From Sulfuricella sp. (GTDB lineage Bacteria; Pseudomonadota; Gammaproteobacteria; Burkholderiales; Sulfuricellaceae): DNA of 64,000 nucleotides. The notes beneath the pieces are model-generated. The model was not told the DNA's origin, did not search any database, and worked only from the letters and a program-made list of their open reading frames with translations. Both the position numbers and the translations under genes were made by a program. Location: contig JAHFRP010000001.1 in assembly GCA_023266195.1 (NCBI GenBank), positions 310,001-374,000 of the forward strand, read 5' to 3'. Positions 63,228-64,000 of the stretch are shown here, piece by piece. Every line of letters begins with the position of its first letter. Within the stretch, counting starts at the first letter, position 1.

Positions 63228-64000
63228 GCGGGCGCGGGATTGTCGGGCTAGCGGCGCTCGCCGCCGCGCTGCTGGCGGCGGGATGCGCCTCGAACCAGGC
63301 GTCGGCCCCGGTGGTGGATCGCGCCCCGTCGGCGAAAAAAGCCGTGCCGCGCGCCGACAAGCCGGTGGCCAAGGAAGGGGACTGGCGCCCCCAGGCCTAC
63401 ACGGTGAAAAAGGGCGATACCTTGTACGGCATCGCGCTGGAGCATGGCTACGACTACAAGGACATCGCCGAGTGGAACGACCTCGGCGCGCCCTACACCA
63501 TCCGCGTCGGCCAGGAACTGAAGCTGGCGCCGGTCGGCCAGGTCGTGGCGACTCCGTTGAAAGTCGCGCCCGCGGTCGAAGTCCGGCCGGTCGGCGAGGA
63601 TCCGCTGCTGAAGACCGAGCCCAAGGCGGTCAAGCGGCCTTATGGAACCTCCGAACCGCTGCGAGCCAAAGGCGGGGCTGAACTGTCCGGCGGCGACCAG
63701 GCGGGGAAAACGCTTCCGGCCAAAACCGAAACGGCGCCGGTCAAGCCGGCTGTTGCGGAAGTAAAGGCGCCGCAGCCGGCCGAGGGCGAGAAGAAAGATG
63801 CCGCCCAGGCCGAGGACGACGAGCGGATGGATTGGGGCTGGCCCTCGGCAGGCAAGGTGATCGCCGGGTTCAACGAAGCGTCCAGCGCCAAGGGCGTGGA
63901 TATCGGCGGCAAAAGCGGCCAGCCCGTGCTGGCGGCGGCGCCGGGCAAGGTGGTGTATAGCGGCAGCAGCCTGCGCGGCTACGGCAAGCTGGTCATCGTC
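63224..64000 (+). CDS. nlpD: Lipoprotein NlpD, LysM and degenerate M23 domains (3' end outside window)
   Basis: 259 residues within the window, frame open to the end. A lipoprotein signal with lipobox LAAGC (Cys21) is followed by a LysM peptidoglycan-binding domain at about 64-108 ([20 protein letters not shown]), a long Pro/Ala/Lys linker, and an M23 (LytM) domain beginning [13 protein letters not shown]. The position of the catalytic HxGxD motif reads KGVDIGG, so the enzyme residues are lost, as in NlpD proteins that activate the amidase AmiC during division. Start GTG 63224 overlaps pcm by 4 nt. rpoS normally follows, beyond the window. Confidence 0.92.
   Translation, partial: MSGRGIVGLAALAAALLAAGCASNQASAPVVDRAPSAKKAVPRADKPVAKEGDWRPQAYTVKKGDTLYGIALEHGYDYKDIAEWNDLGAPYTIRVGQELKLAPVGQVVATPLKVAPAVEVRPVGEDPLLKTEPKAVKRPYGTSEPLRAKGGAELSGGDQAGKTLPAKTETAPVKPAVAEVKAPQPAEGEKKDAAQAEDDERMDWGWPSAGKVIAGFNEASSAKGVDIGGKSGQPVLAAAPGKVVYSGSSLRGYGKLVIV

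Overview
The window is a GC-rich, gene-dense stretch of bacterial chromosome, almost entirely housekeeping genes. I infer a betaproteobacterium, probably of the Nitrosomonadales / Gallionella-Sulfuricella type. The reasons are the run gyrA-serC-pheA-hisC-aroF-tyrA-aroA-cmk-rpsA-ihfB-lapA-lapB, the order thrS-infC-rpmI-rplT-pheS-pheT-ihfA-merR-tRNA-Pro, surE-pcm-nlpD, a CNP1-like protein, a FimV-type protein and lolC-lolD-comEC-relA. No rRNA, CRISPR array, transposase or prophage gene is visible.

Layout. 1-4.1 kb: end of a fructokinase gene, a stand-alone periplasmic binding protein behind a Pho-box-like promoter, acylphosphatase, cyclopropane fatty acid synthase and a CNP1-like exported protein. 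4.3-25 kb: gyrA, then a supraoperon for serine, phenylalanine, tyrosine and chorismate synthesis running into cmk, rpsA, ihfB, the LPS-control pair lapAB, pyrF, ugd, the heptose genes hldA and hldD, a degenerate GGDEF protein and cysM. 25.7-38.8 kb: a FimV-like protein, a DEDD exonuclease, rlmD, a YccA/BI-1 membrane protein, tRNA-Ser(UGA), archease-rtcB, a DUF72 protein, nicotinate phosphoribosyltransferase, and a minus-strand operon of three little-known genes (RpfE-like, FmdE-like, unknown). 39-43.2 kb: a signalling set of a four-PAS histidine kinase, a lone receiver and a REC-PAS-GGDEF protein. 43.3-52.8 kb: lolC and lolD split by a complete PstI/BsuBI-type restriction-modification pair, then comEC and relA. 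53-64 kb: mtfA, tRNA-Val(GAC), the thrS-to-ihfA translation cluster, a MerR-type regulator, tRNA-Pro(GGG), surE, pcm and the start of nlpD.

Two things stand out. First, the restriction-modification pair sits exactly at the lolC/lolD junction. It is flanked by a perfect 27-bp direct copy of that junction, and all four reading frames overlap by 4-8 nt, so a type II system has been spliced into an essential lipoprotein-export operon without breaking it. Second, the intergenic spaces carry many palindromic, MITE-like repeats of several families. Repeat arms repeatedly coincide with stop codons (hldA, cysM, lolD, rplT and a small minus-strand gene), and one repeat appears to lie in frame inside aroA, adding about 32 residues to EPSP synthase.

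All assignments come from reading translated sequence, motifs and context. No database search was run.
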